Positions 50,454 to 58,228 of a stretch of DNA of 64,000 nucleotides are shown here, piece by piece; positions within the stretch are counted from its first letter, which is position 1, and every line of letters starts with the position of its first letter. Position numbers and translations under genes: made by a program. This DNA comes from an uncultured Eubacteriales bacterium (GTDB lineage: Bacteria > Bacillota > Clostridia > Oscillospirales > Acutalibacteraceae): NCBI GenBank assembly GCA_934436505.1, contig CAKSAP010000001.1, positions 124,001-188,000 of the forward strand, read 5' to 3'. A model generated the notes under the pieces. That model was not told where the DNA came from. It saw nothing but the letters and a program-made list of their open reading frames with translations, and did no database searches.

Positions 50454-51743
50454 ATGCTTGATATTAAATTTTTAAGGGAAAATCCCGACGCAGTAAAGGA
50501 AAATATTAAAAAGAAGTTTCAGGATGAAAAGCTTCCTTTGGTTGACGAGGTAATTAAGCTTGACCTTGAATACAGAGAGTCTAAAACAAAGGGCGACGCA
50601 TTGAGAGGCGACCGTAACCGTATCAGCAAGGAAATCGGTATGTTTATGGGCAAGGGTCTCAAGGATGAGGCTGAAAGCGCAAAGTCAAAGGTTAAGGAAA
50701 TCAACGGGGAGCTTGAAGCACTTGAGGTTAAGGAGCAGGAGCTTGCCGCCGAAATCAAAAAGAGAATGATGGTCATTCCGAATATTATCGGCAAGGATGT
50801 GCCGATAGGCAAGGACGACAGCGAAAACGTTGAGCTTGAAAAATTCGGCGAGCCTGTTGTGCCCAGCTATGAAATTCCTTATCACGTTGATATTATGGAA
50901 TCGTTTGACGGTATCGACCTTGATTCCGCAAGAAGGACAAGCGGTAACGGCTTCTATTATCTTTCGGGCGATATTGCAAGACTTCATTCCGCAATTCTCT
51001 CTTACGCAAGAGATTTTATGATTGACAGAGGCTTTACCTACTATGTTCCGCCGTTTATGATAAGAAGCGACGTTGTAACGGGCGTTATGAGCTTCGCAGA
51101 GATGGAAAATATGATGTATAAAATCGAGGGCGAGGATCTCTATCTTATCGGTACGAGCGAGCACTCGATGATAGGCAAATTTATCGATACTATCATTCCC
51201 GAAGCAGAGCTTCCGAAGGCACTTACTTCTTATTCTCCGTGCTTCCGTAAGGAGGTCGGCGCACACGGTATCGAGGAGAGAGGCGTTTACAGAATACACC
51301 AATTCGAAAAGCAGGAAATGGTTGTTGTATGTAAGCCCGAGGAGAGCGACGAGTGGTACGATAAGCTTTGGAACAACACAGTTGATTTCTTCCGCAGCCT
51401 TGATATTCCCGTAAGAACTCTTGAATGTTGCTCGGGCGACCTTGCAGACCTCAAGGTTAAGAGCCTTGACGTTGAGGCTTGGAGTCCCAGACAGAAAAAG
51501 TATTTTGAGGTTGGCTCATGCTCAAACCTCGGAGATGCACAGGCAAGGCGTCTCGGAATCAGAATTAAGGGTAAGGACGGCAACTATTTTGCACACACAC
51601 TTAACAACACGGTTGTTGCGCCTCCGAGAATGTTGATTGCTTATCTTGAAAACAATCTTAACGAGGACGGAACAGTCAGAATTCCCGAGCCGCTTAGAAT
51701 GTATATGGGCGGCAAGAGCCTTATCGAAAAGAAAAGCAAATAA
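50454..51743 (+). CDS. serS: Seryl-tRNA synthetase
   Basis: A 429-residue class II aminoacyl-tRNA synthetase. Long antiparallel coiled-coil arm at residues 25-105, then the catalytic core: motif 2 region FRKEVGAHGIEERGVYRIHQF, GTSEHSMIG, and motif 3 ending NNTVVAPPRMLIAYLEN. serS lies near the origin in many Firmicutes. A strong terminator follows at 51761. Confidence 0.97.
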   Translation: MLDIKFLRENPDAVKENIKKKFQDEKLPLVDEVIKLDLEYRESKTKGDALRGDRNRISKEIGMFMGKGLKDEAESAKSKVKEINGELEALEVKEQELAAEIKKRMMVIPNIIGKDVPIGKDDSENVELEKFGEPVVPSYEIPYHVDIMESFDGIDLDSARRTSGNGFYYLSGDIARLHSAILSYARDFMIDRGFTYYVPPFMIRSDVVTGVMSFAEMENMMYKIEGEDLYLIGTSEHSMIGKFIDTIIPEAELPKALTSYSPCFRKEVGAHGIEERGVYRIHQFEKQEMVVVCKPEESDEWYDKLWNNTVDFFRSLDIPVRTLECCSGDLADLKVKSLDVEAWSPRQKKYFEVGSCSNLGDAQARRLGIRIKGKDGNYFAHTLNNTVVAPPRMLIAYLENNLNEDGTVRIPEPLRMYMGGKSLIEKKSK

Positions 51744-51760
51744 GAGCAAATAAAAAATTA

Positions 51761-51789
51761 AACGCTGTGCAAAGCACAGCGTTTTTTGT
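51761..51789. terminator. Bidirectional terminator between serS and the phosphatase gene
   Basis: AACGCTGTGC (51761-51770) pairs with GCACAGCGTT (51774-51783), loop AAA, followed by TTTTG on plus and, on minus, TTAATTTTTT. Confidence 0.9.
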
Positions 51790-51796
51790 TGCAGTT

Positions 51797-52261
51797 TTAT
51801 TCTGTTAATGCTTTTAGCAATGCCTCACAGCCCTTGTAAATATCGTTGTAGCAACGCTCGAAATCCCTTGTGTACCACGGGTCGGACACATCTGCATTAC
51901 TTCCCGTATATTCCATAAGCTTGCGAATTTTATTGTCGCTGTCGCCACGGAGAATACGCTTCATATTTCTTATATTTGCGCTGTCCATACCGATAAACAA
52001 ATCGTATTTATCATAATCGCTCGAAGTCAGCTGAACGGCACGCTTGCCGTCGGGATTTATCGAGTGAGCTTCAAGCACGGCTCTCGCAGGCGGATACACG
52101 GGATTTCCCACGCCGTTCCAAATCTCCTCGGTGCTTGTTGCACTTGATGAAATAAGAAACTCGCTTTCAAGTCCCTTGCGTTTAACCATATCTTTAAGTA
52201 TAAATTCCGCCATCGGCGAACGGCATATATTGCCGTGGCAGACAAACATTATTTTTTTCAT
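51797..52261 (-). CDS. Low-molecular-weight protein-tyrosine phosphatase
   Basis: A 154-residue enzyme. The P-loop is CHGNICRSPMAEF (C-x5-R-S) near the N-terminus and the general acid Asp is in DVSDPWYTRDF. It dephosphorylates phosphotyrosine on proteins, in bacteria often those controlling polysaccharide synthesis; no BY-kinase is adjacent here. Promoter not clearly seen. Confidence 0.93.
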   Translation of the reverse strand: MKKIMFVCHGNICRSPMAEFILKDMVKRKGLESEFLISSSATSTEEIWNGVGNPVYPPARAVLEAHSINPDGKRAVQLTSSDYDKYDLFIGMDSANIRNMKRILRGDSDNKIRKLMEYTGSNADVSDPWYTRDFERCYNDIYKGCEALLKALTE

Positions 52262-52298
52262 TGCTACACTTCTTTTGCTTTATATTAAAAGGTTTTTA

Positions 52299-52415
52299 TT
52301 AACAGTTACTAACCATAATGCTGATGATTTCGTCGTTTGTTTCTTTCATACCGTCTTTTCCGAGACGACCGACATTACGAATTGTGGCGTCCGCACCCTT
52401 TTGTGTTATATTAAA
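52299..52415 (-). pseudogene. Possible gene remnant after the alcohol dehydrogenase stop
   Basis: Reading on in the same frame past the TAA at 52416-52418, the next 38 codons are open and end in TAA at 52299. The stretch reads KGADATIRNVGRLGKDGM then KETNDEIISIMVSNC, and looks protein-like in composition. There is no start codon with a ribosome binding site. It could be the tail of a decayed gene or chance. I do not recognise the family. Confidence 0.2.
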
Positions 52416-53456
52416 TTATTTTTGGCAGTCAACCGCAACCTTGATAACGTTTTCTTTTTTGTTCTCGAAAATGTCATAGGCTTCTTCGATTTTTGAAAGC
52501 GGATAGGTGTGTGTAATTAACGGCTCTGTGTTGATTTTTCCCTGTGCGATAAGCTCTAAGGTTTCGTCGCAGTCGCAGCCGTCAACGCCGCCTGTTTTGA
52601 AAATCAGGTTTTTGCCGTACATATCGGGAAGCGGCAAGGTTTGAGCTTCATCATAAAGAGCCACGACCGTTACAATCGCATTCGGTCTTGCACATTCCCA
52701 CGCCAAACGGAAGGTTGAGCTTGCGCCTGCAACCTCAAGCACTCTGTCTGCGCCGCCGTGATCGCTGTTTTTCAGCACAAAATCAGCACAGCTCTCGGGT
52801 GTAACCGTAAGAACCTCGGGGTAATGCTCATTTATGAATTTGATACGGCTTTCATCCTTTTCACACACGATTATACGCTTCGGATTTTTAAGCATAACGC
52901 AAAGCAGGGTGCAAATTCCCGTTGGACCAGCGCCGATAATAAGCACGGTGTCATCCTCGGTTATTTCGGAAATGCGAGCAGCCCAAAAGCCTGTCGCAAG
53001 CACATCTCCGACAAATAAAGCCTGTCTGTCGCTAACGGTATCGGGAATTTTATTTAATCCACGGTCGGCAAAGGGGACACGCACATATTCAGCCTGACCG
53101 CCGTCAATTCGGCAGCCGAGAGCCCAACCGCCGTTTTTGTATGTGCAGTTGTTGACGTAGCCGTGCTTGCAGAAAAAGCACTCTCCGCAAAAGGTTTCGA
53201 CGTTTACCGTTACTCTGTCGCCGACCTTAACATTAGTTACGGCGCTTCCGATTTCTTCGACAATTCCGACCATCTCGTGTCCTACCGTAATTCCGGGGAC
53301 GGCACGGGGAACGCTTCCGTGCTTAATGTGCAAATCGCTTGAGCAAATACTTGCAAGCGTAACCCTGACAATTGCATCACGCTCATTTAGAAGCACAGGC
53401 TTCGGTTTTTCTCTTAGTTCAAAATTACCCTTTGATACATATGTATATGTAAGCAT
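52416..53456 (-). CDS. Zinc-dependent alcohol dehydrogenase family protein
   Basis: A 346-residue medium-chain dehydrogenase. Catalytic zinc residues are in SICSSDLH and GHEMVG; the structural zinc Cys are in CGECFFCKHGYVNNC; the NAD(P) fold begins VLIIGAGPTGICTLL, followed by ICEKDESR (the sequence has VCEKDES, with Glu, favouring NAD). The substrate is unknown; relatives oxidise or reduce secondary alcohols, sorbitol or threonine. Start at 53456 (MLTYTYVSKG) has a weak AAGAGAT; an earlier ATG would lie in the promoter region. A single-gene transcript is likely. Confidence 0.9.
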   Translation of the reverse strand: MLTYTYVSKGNFELREKPKPVLLNERDAIVRVTLASICSSDLHIKHGSVPRAVPGITVGHEMVGIVEEIGSAVTNVKVGDRVTVNVETFCGECFFCKHGYVNNCTYKNGGWALGCRIDGGQAEYVRVPFADRGLNKIPDTVSDRQALFVGDVLATGFWAARISEITEDDTVLIIGAGPTGICTLLCVMLKNPKRIIVCEKDESRIKFINEHYPEVLTVTPESCADFVLKNSDHGGADRVLEVAGASSTFRLAWECARPNAIVTVVALYDEAQTLPLPDMYGKNLIFKTGGVDGCDCDETLELIAQGKINTEPLITHTYPLSKIEEAYDIFENKKENVIKVAVDCQK

Positions 53457-53495
53457 TTTATCAATCTCTTTCTTGAAAAGTTTATCTCGCTGATA

Positions 53496-53524
53496 ATTAT
53501 AGAGCATTAGGAGAAATATTTCAA
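53496..53524 (-). promoter_or_regulatory. SigA promoter of the alcohol dehydrogenase gene
   Basis: On minus: TTGAAA, 17 bases, TATAAT. Confidence 0.8.
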
Positions 53525-53539
53525 TACGGCGGTCAAAGC

Positions 53540-53573
53540 AAAAAGAAAAAGCACCGTGTTTCTACAGTGCTTT
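53540..53573 (-). terminator. Intrinsic terminator after the YbjQ-like gene
   Basis: On minus, AAAGCACTG (53573-53565) pairs with CGGTGCTTT (53556-53548), followed by TTCTTTTT. Confidence 0.75.
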
Positions 53574-53589
53574 AGTCTTAATACAAAGC

Positions 53590-53916
53590 TTATTGCTTTT
53601 CGAGTATTACTGCTGTTCCGCTGACGGATACCATAAGCATATTTCCGCCCTGTCCGAGCACCTCATAGTCAATATCAACGCCGACAACCGCATTTGCGCC
53701 CATAGTTAAAGCACGCTGCTCAAGCTCGTGAAGCGCCTGCTCTCTTGCGTCGATAAGCTCTCCCTCATATGAGCCCGAGCGACCGCCGAAGAAGTTGGTA
53801 AGCCCTGCCGCAAAATCCTTTACGAAGTTTACGCCCGAGATTACCTCTCCGCATACAACGCCGAGATATTTTTCGATTTTTCTTCCGTCAACAGACGGTG
53901 TGGTTGTGATGATCAT
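53590..53916 (-). CDS. YbjQ family (UPF0145, heavy-metal-binding domain) protein
   Basis: A 108-residue protein of the YbjQ group: ITTTPSVDGRKIEKYLGVV, ARE-type helix DAREQALHELEQRAL, and GANAVVGVDIDYEVLG. The domain forms oligomeric barrels; metal binding was proposed for the family but no role is established. GGAGGA precedes the ATG. It lies 11 bases downstream of the DUF1836 gene and is probably co-transcribed. Confidence 0.88.
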   Translation of the reverse strand: MIITTTPSVDGRKIEKYLGVVCGEVISGVNFVKDFAAGLTNFFGGRSGSYEGELIDAREQALHELEQRALTMGANAVVGVDIDYEVLGQGGNMLMVSVSGTAVILEKQ

Positions 53917-53927
53917 AAAAATCCTCC

Positions 53928-54491
53928 TTATTCAAAAAGCTTTGAAAATTCTGCTTCTGCCTCTTTTTTAATTTCTGCCGAGAAAAAGCCGAGCACCATA
54001 CAAAAAACCGCACTTTCAAGCTTTTGCTTTGAGTCCTCGTTCGGACCGACATAGTCCGTTAATTCATTTTCGATAATTTCCTTTATGATTGCTTTGTCGG
54101 TGGTCTGCTTTTTGTCAACCTGCGAAATTACCGAGCATATCACGCTGAAAAGTCTGCGGTCGGGGATAATATCGTCGCTTCGGTCATCAACCTCGCCGTT
54201 TATGTAGCGCATAAGAGCAATTATTTTTTCAAGCTGCATAGAGCTTCTGAGCATATTTATAAGTATAATTCTGACTATTTGCTGTTCGCCGTAACGCTTT
54301 CCGCTCGGACGTTCGACCCAGCCACGCTTTACCCAATTTTGAATTGTAGAGCCCTCAAGCCCCGTCAATTCCTTTAATTGAGACAGCGTCAGTCCCTTTG
54401 TAACCGAAAGAACAGGCGATAAAACCGCAAAGGCGTTTTGACTTAAAGCGTCGTTCCATTCAAGGACTGTTCCGGGGATGTTCTTTAACAT
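53928..54491 (-). CDS. DUF1836 protein with MerR-like HTH
   Basis: A 187-residue protein. The N-terminal 80 residues contain a MerR-like winged helix (LTLSQLKELTGLEGSTIQNW then VKRGWVERP, RYGEQQIVRIILI), followed by a helical C-terminal part. DUF1836 proteins are thought to be regulators but no target is known. Start at 54491 gives a 9-base gap to AAGGA; an ATG at 54497 is only 3 bases from it. The promoter at 54522-54550 has a CACA-N10-TGTG dyad in its spacer, which might be an autoregulatory operator. Confidence 0.82.
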   Translation of the reverse strand: MLKNIPGTVLEWNDALSQNAFAVLSPVLSVTKGLTLSQLKELTGLEGSTIQNWVKRGWVERPSGKRYGEQQIVRIILINMLRSSMQLEKIIALMRYINGEVDDRSDDIIPDRRLFSVICSVISQVDKKQTTDKAIIKEIIENELTDYVGPNEDSKQKLESAVFCMVLGFFSAEIKKEAEAEFSKLFE

Positions 54492-54521
54492 ATTCATCAA
54501 TCCTTTTGCTGTTGTAATATG

Positions 54522-54550
54522 ATAATAACACAGGTTCGTGTGAACTTCAA
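54522..54550 (-). promoter_or_regulatory. Promoter of the DUF1836-YbjQ operon
   Basis: On minus: TTGAAG, 17 bases, TATTAT. The dyad CACA-N10-TGTG lies between the two boxes. Confidence 0.65.
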
Positions 54551-54676
54551 GTGCTGTTTTAAGACGATTTTGCCTGATTGATTGCAATTTCAAGCGATTT
54601 TTATGCAAAATAAGGCTTTTTTGGAAGCTTTCTTCTGCTGAAAATATTTTAATTCGGTTTATTTATCTAAATGTAT

Positions 54677-54685
54677 GTGATATAA
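54677..54685 (+). promoter_or_regulatory. Extended -10 promoter of the alpha-amylase gene
   Basis: TGATATAAT: TATAAT at 54680-54685 preceded by TGN. No good -35 box is seen 17 bases upstream. Confidence 0.55.
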
Positions 54686-54735
54686 TTTATAAGAATGTGA
54701 TTAAAAATAGGACACGTCGGATAGGTGCAGTGCAG

Positions 54736-56616
54736 ATGGGAATAACGGCTTTTAATTCGGAAGATAAATATTATAAAAGTAAAAAAGGCGCAGTCGAGAC
54801 GGGCGAAACCGTGAAATTCAGGATTATCGTTCCACGCTCGTTCGGCGCAAATTCCGCATGCCTTTCTTTAAGAGGCGACTCGCAGGAGGACTACGAGTCA
54901 AAGGGTATGTATTGGGCAGGAATGTACGGCGACTCGCACGAGGTTTGGGACATAGAAGCTCAAATTTACACCGCAGGACTTTATTGGTATCATTTTGACA
55001 TTTCCTCTCCGTGGGGAGAAACCAAGCTTTGCAAGTCGTCGGATTTTACAGGCGTGTTTTCGTCGCTTACGTCAGAGACCTCCGATTGGCAGCTGACCGT
55101 TTGCAGCTCGGATTTCAAAACTCCCGATTGGCTGAAGGGCGGAATTATTTATCAAATTTTCCCCGACCGCTTTTATAATTCAGGCGAAAAAAAGAAAAAT
55201 ATACCGTCCGACAGAATTTTGCGAGACGACACGGAAAATCAACCCTATTGGCGACCGAATAAAAACGGCAAGGTGCTAAACAACGATTATTTCGGCGGCG
55301 ACCTCAAGGGAATTGAAGAAAAATTACCGTATCTTTCGGAGCTCGGCGTTACCTGTATTTATCTCAACCCCATATTTGAGGCGCACTCGAATCATCGCTA
55401 CAACACAGCAGATTACACGAAAATCGACCCGTTGCTCGGCACGGAAAAGGATTTCGCTTCGCTTTGTCAGGCGGCACATAAAAGGGATATAAAAATTATA
55501 CTTGACGGCGTTTTTTCGCACACGGGCGACGACAGCGTTTATTTTAACAAGCACCGTCGTTACGGAGACGGCGGAGCGTATAACTCAAAGCAGTCGCCGT
55601 ATTTCAAGTGGTATAAATTCGAACACTATCCCGATAAGTACGCTTCGTGGTGGGGCTTTGACACGCTTCCCGAGGTTACGGAGGAGTGCGAGGATTACCT
55701 TGAATTTATCACGGGGGAAAACGGAATTATAGCAAAATGGCTCAAATTAGGAGCAGACGGTTGGCGGCTTGATGTTGCCGACGAATTGCCCGATGTCTTT
55801 CTTGACAAGGTAAGGCTTGCGGTTAAAAAGGCTAAGCCCGAGGCTCTTTTGCTCGGCGAGGTTTGGGAGGATGCCACAAATAAATTTTCCTACGGTCAAA
55901 GAAGAAAGTTTTTGCTCGGCGAGCAGTTTGACAGCGTTATGAACTATCCGTTTGCCAACGCTGTGCTTGATTTTGCGAGATACGGCGTTGCCGAAGACTT
56001 TATGAAAAGCGTGATGTCGATAATCGGCAATTATCCTAAGCAGGCGCTTGATGTTATGATGAACCACATAGGTACTCACGACACCGAGCGAGCTATAACC
56101 CGTATTGTCGGGGAAAGCTGCGAATACAGGAACAGACAATGGCAGAGCGAGCATTTCTTGTCGCCCGAGCAGAAGGAAAAGGGCATACGCCTTATGAAAA
56201 TGGCTTCTGCGCTTCAGTTTATGCTTCCGGGTGTACCGAGCGTTTACTACGGCGACGAGATTTCAATGCAAGGCTATAAGGACCCGTTCAACAGAGCTTA
56301 CTTTGAGTGGGATAATACGCAGTGTGAGCTGCACGCTCATTATGTACGTCTCGGAAAATTGAGAAAAGAGAACGAGTGCTTAAAGGACGGAGAGTTCAAC
56401 CCCGTGTCGGCGGCTCTCGGCTGCGTTGCGTTTGAGCGACGGGGCAAAAAAGAAAGCCTGCTCATTATAGCCAACAGGAATGAAAACGGCATTACCTATA
56501 ATTTGCCGCAGAGCTGGCACAACAGCGAACGTCTTTTCTGCGGATATAATTGCGGAGAGTCCGTGTTCATTGACGGTACTTCTGCGGTTATTCTCAAAAG
56601 GGCGGAATTATCTTAA
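54736..56616 (+). CDS. Alpha-amylase family glycosyl hydrolase (GH13, neopullulanase-like)
   Basis: A 626-residue glycosidase. An N-terminal beta-sandwich (residues 1-130) precedes the TIM barrel IIYQIFPDRFYN. Catalytic residues: nucleophile Asp in DGWRLDVADE, acid/base Glu in LLGEVWEDA, third Asp in IGTHDTERA; GVFSHTG holds the conserved His region. The N-domain and barrel arrangement resemble neopullulanase/cyclomaltodextrinase (GH13_20). No signal peptide, so it acts in the cytosol on imported maltodextrins. The ATG at 54736 follows ATAGGTG; a GTG at 54697 is too close to the -10 box. Confidence 0.92.
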   Translation: MGITAFNSEDKYYKSKKGAVETGETVKFRIIVPRSFGANSACLSLRGDSQEDYESKGMYWAGMYGDSHEVWDIEAQIYTAGLYWYHFDISSPWGETKLCKSSDFTGVFSSLTSETSDWQLTVCSSDFKTPDWLKGGIIYQIFPDRFYNSGEKKKNIPSDRILRDDTENQPYWRPNKNGKVLNNDYFGGDLKGIEEKLPYLSELGVTCIYLNPIFEAHSNHRYNTADYTKIDPLLGTEKDFASLCQAAHKRDIKIILDGVFSHTGDDSVYFNKHRRYGDGGAYNSKQSPYFKWYKFEHYPDKYASWWGFDTLPEVTEECEDYLEFITGENGIIAKWLKLGADGWRLDVADELPDVFLDKVRLAVKKAKPEALLLGEVWEDATNKFSYGQRRKFLLGEQFDSVMNYPFANAVLDFARYGVAEDFMKSVMSIIGNYPKQALDVMMNHIGTHDTERAITRIVGESCEYRNRQWQSEHFLSPEQKEKGIRLMKMASALQFMLPGVPSVYYGDEISMQGYKDPFNRAYFEWDNTQCELHAHYVRLGKLRKENECLKDGEFNPVSAALGCVAFERRGKKESLLIIANRNENGITYNLPQSWHNSERLFCGYNCGESVFIDGTSAVILKRAELS

Positions 56617-56868
56617 AAGCAGGGTTACACCTGCGCCGGTCATGGCGGACAGTAACAGGCAGACTATTTTCAACACAACATTTTTTATCTTTGCACGGCG
56701 TGTAACGGGAACTTTATCATTGCCCGAAAGAGCTTGCAGGGCTTTTTCGTTGAGCCGCCTTTCGCTGAGAGTGGAATACTCCGGTTTTACAAAGAACAAT
56801 GCCTTTTCAAAGTATTTTGTACCTGTTTCGTGTACCTCAAGAACCTGTCTGTTTACACCTTTAATCAT
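56608..56868 (-). CDS. Small protein with C-terminal membrane anchor
   Basis: An 86-residue protein: a polar N-terminal part (VNRQVLEVHETGTKYFEKAL) and one hydrophobic C-terminal segment (NVVLKIVCLLLSAMTGAGVT) preceded by a basic TRRAKIK stretch, so a tail-anchored orientation with the N-terminus in the cytosol. AAAGGA lies about 9 bases before the ATG. It converges on the amylase gene with a 9-base overlap. Similar short proteins seem common in clostridia; function unknown. Confidence 0.65.
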   Translation of the reverse strand: MIKGVNRQVLEVHETGTKYFEKALFFVKPEYSTLSERRLNEKALQALSGNDKVPVTRRAKIKNVVLKIVCLLLSAMTGAGVTLLLR

Positions 56869-57014
56869 ATTGCTGTGTCCTTTACGATTTGTTGATTTTA
56901 GTATGGTATATTTTGGCTGAAATATACGAGAGATTGCAGCCGAATTTATGTCAATATGGGATTTTATACAAAATTATTTTCACGGAAAATATTACAGAAT
57001 GTATATTTTTGTTT

Positions 57015-57077
57015 TGTTCAAAAATGTTCAAAACACCGTTCAAAATGTTGATAAGTAGACGTAAAAACTGTGTAAAA
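57015..57077 (+). other. Array of DnaA-box-like nonamers upstream of the Ogg-like gene
   Basis: Five same-strand nonamers within 63 bases: TGTTCAAAA (57015), TGTTCAAAA (57025), CGTTCAAAA (57037), TGTTGATAA (57046), TGTGTAAAA (57069). The first two are identical to those in the dnaA-dnaN spacer; the last is a relaxed classical DnaA box (TTTTACACA on the other strand). They lie in a 414-base gene-free, AT-rich spacer (56869-57282) that otherwise shows only a TATAAT at 57239 near the next gene. Confidence 0.5.
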
Positions 57078-57282
57078 CTCGGTTTTTACCGCACTTTTCG
57101 CCAATTGTTTATAACTTTTCGATATTCACAGGTAAATACTGTAAGTTATTATAGCTTTACTAAATATTACGTTTGGTAGTTATTTTTTGAGTAAGCCCCG
57201 CAAAACTTTTTGTGCAAATTCACATTGTGGGTTTTTAATATAATTTTCTGTGATTTTTGTGTATTTTTTTAGGAGTGATGAT

Positions 57283-58104
57283 ATGGACGGCTTTCAGTTT
57301 GAGATTAAGACGCCGGAAATGTTTAATTTGGATTTGATGCTCGACTGCGGTCAGGCTTTCCGTTGGGAAAAGGACGAAAACGGGAATATGCGTGGCGTGG
57401 TGTCGGGAAAGCAATACACGTTAAGGCAGGACGGCGATACTCTGTATTGCAGCTGCACCGAAGCGGATTTCAACAAAACGCTCCGCAGATACCTTGACTT
57501 TGACAGAGATTATAAGACGATAACGGATAATTTCAGAACGGATGAAAACCTGAAAATGGCTTGCGAGGAATACGCAGGCATCAGAATTTTAAGGCAGGAG
57601 CCGTGGGAGACGCTTTGCTCGTTTATAATTTCGCAAAACAACAACATTCCGAGAATTAAGGGCATAATTTCCCGACTTTGCGAGAGCTTCGGCGAAAGGA
57701 TAGAAGAAAACGCTTATTCTTTTCCGAGTGCGGAGAGGTTAAGCACGCTCACGGTTGAAGATTTGTCTCCGCTTCGTGCCGGTTTTCGAGCAAAATACAT
57801 TCTTGACGCTGCTCAAAGGGTCAGCAAGGGGGAAGTGGATTTTGCAAAGATAGACAGTCAGCCCACGCAGTTCGGACGAGATGAGCTTATTAAAATCAAG
57901 GGCGTTGGCAAAAAGGTTGCGGAGTGCACGCTTTTGTACGGCTTCGGAAAGTTAGATGCGTTCCCCGTTGACGTTTGGGTCAAAAGAATTACCGAGGAAA
58001 TGTACCCGAACGGGCTTCCCGAATGTATGAAAAATTACGAGGGAATTGCTCAACAGTACCTTTTTCATTGGCGCAGGAGCTCCGAACGGTTCAAAAACAT
58101 ATAA
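57283..58104 (+). CDS. Ogg-like 8-oxoguanine DNA glycosylase
   Basis: A 273-residue HhH-GPD glycosylase that would excise 8-oxoguanine (or related lesions). The N-terminal TBP-like domain begins FNLDLMLDCGQAFRWEK, typical of the OGG group. The helix-hairpin-helix IKGVGKKVAECTLLYGFGKL contains the catalytic Lys and is followed by the catalytic Asp in FPVDVWVKR. AGGAGTGAT precedes the ATG; a longer in-frame form starts in the spacer without support. Confidence 0.9.
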   Translation: MDGFQFEIKTPEMFNLDLMLDCGQAFRWEKDENGNMRGVVSGKQYTLRQDGDTLYCSCTEADFNKTLRRYLDFDRDYKTITDNFRTDENLKMACEEYAGIRILRQEPWETLCSFIISQNNNIPRIKGIISRLCESFGERIEENAYSFPSAERLSTLTVEDLSPLRAGFRAKYILDAAQRVSKGEVDFAKIDSQPTQFGRDELIKIKGVGKKVAECTLLYGFGKLDAFPVDVWVKRITEEMYPNGLPECMKNYEGIAQQYLFHWRRSSERFKNI

Positions 58105-58141
58105 ATTCACAAAATTTTAATAAGTTTTTGCGTTATAAAGG

Positions 58142-58170
58142 TTGAGAATTTTACATTTTGCGGTTATAAT
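58142..58170 (+). promoter_or_regulatory. SigA promoter of the mreB operon
   Basis: TTGAGA (58142-58147), 17 bases, TATAAT (58165-58170). Confidence 0.8.
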
Positions 58171-58228
58171 GTTAATTGATAAAATGGGTGTAATACAGAT
58201 TGAAGAAAATGAAAGGAAGTAGAAAGAT

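Noticed and set aside
50685..51302. 205-codon minus-strand frame inside serS
   Set aside because: serS is intact with all class II motifs; the opposite frame lacks a ribosome binding site and recognisable domain.
53755..53820. Possible frameshift in the YbjQ-like gene suggested by a short Gly-rich segment
   Set aside because: The frame is open end to end and the length (108 residues) is normal for the family.
51797..54491. The minus-strand patch as a horizontally acquired island
   Set aside because: No integrase, repeats or tRNA borders, and codon and base use look like the neighbours; an inversion or local insertion of ordinary genes is enough.
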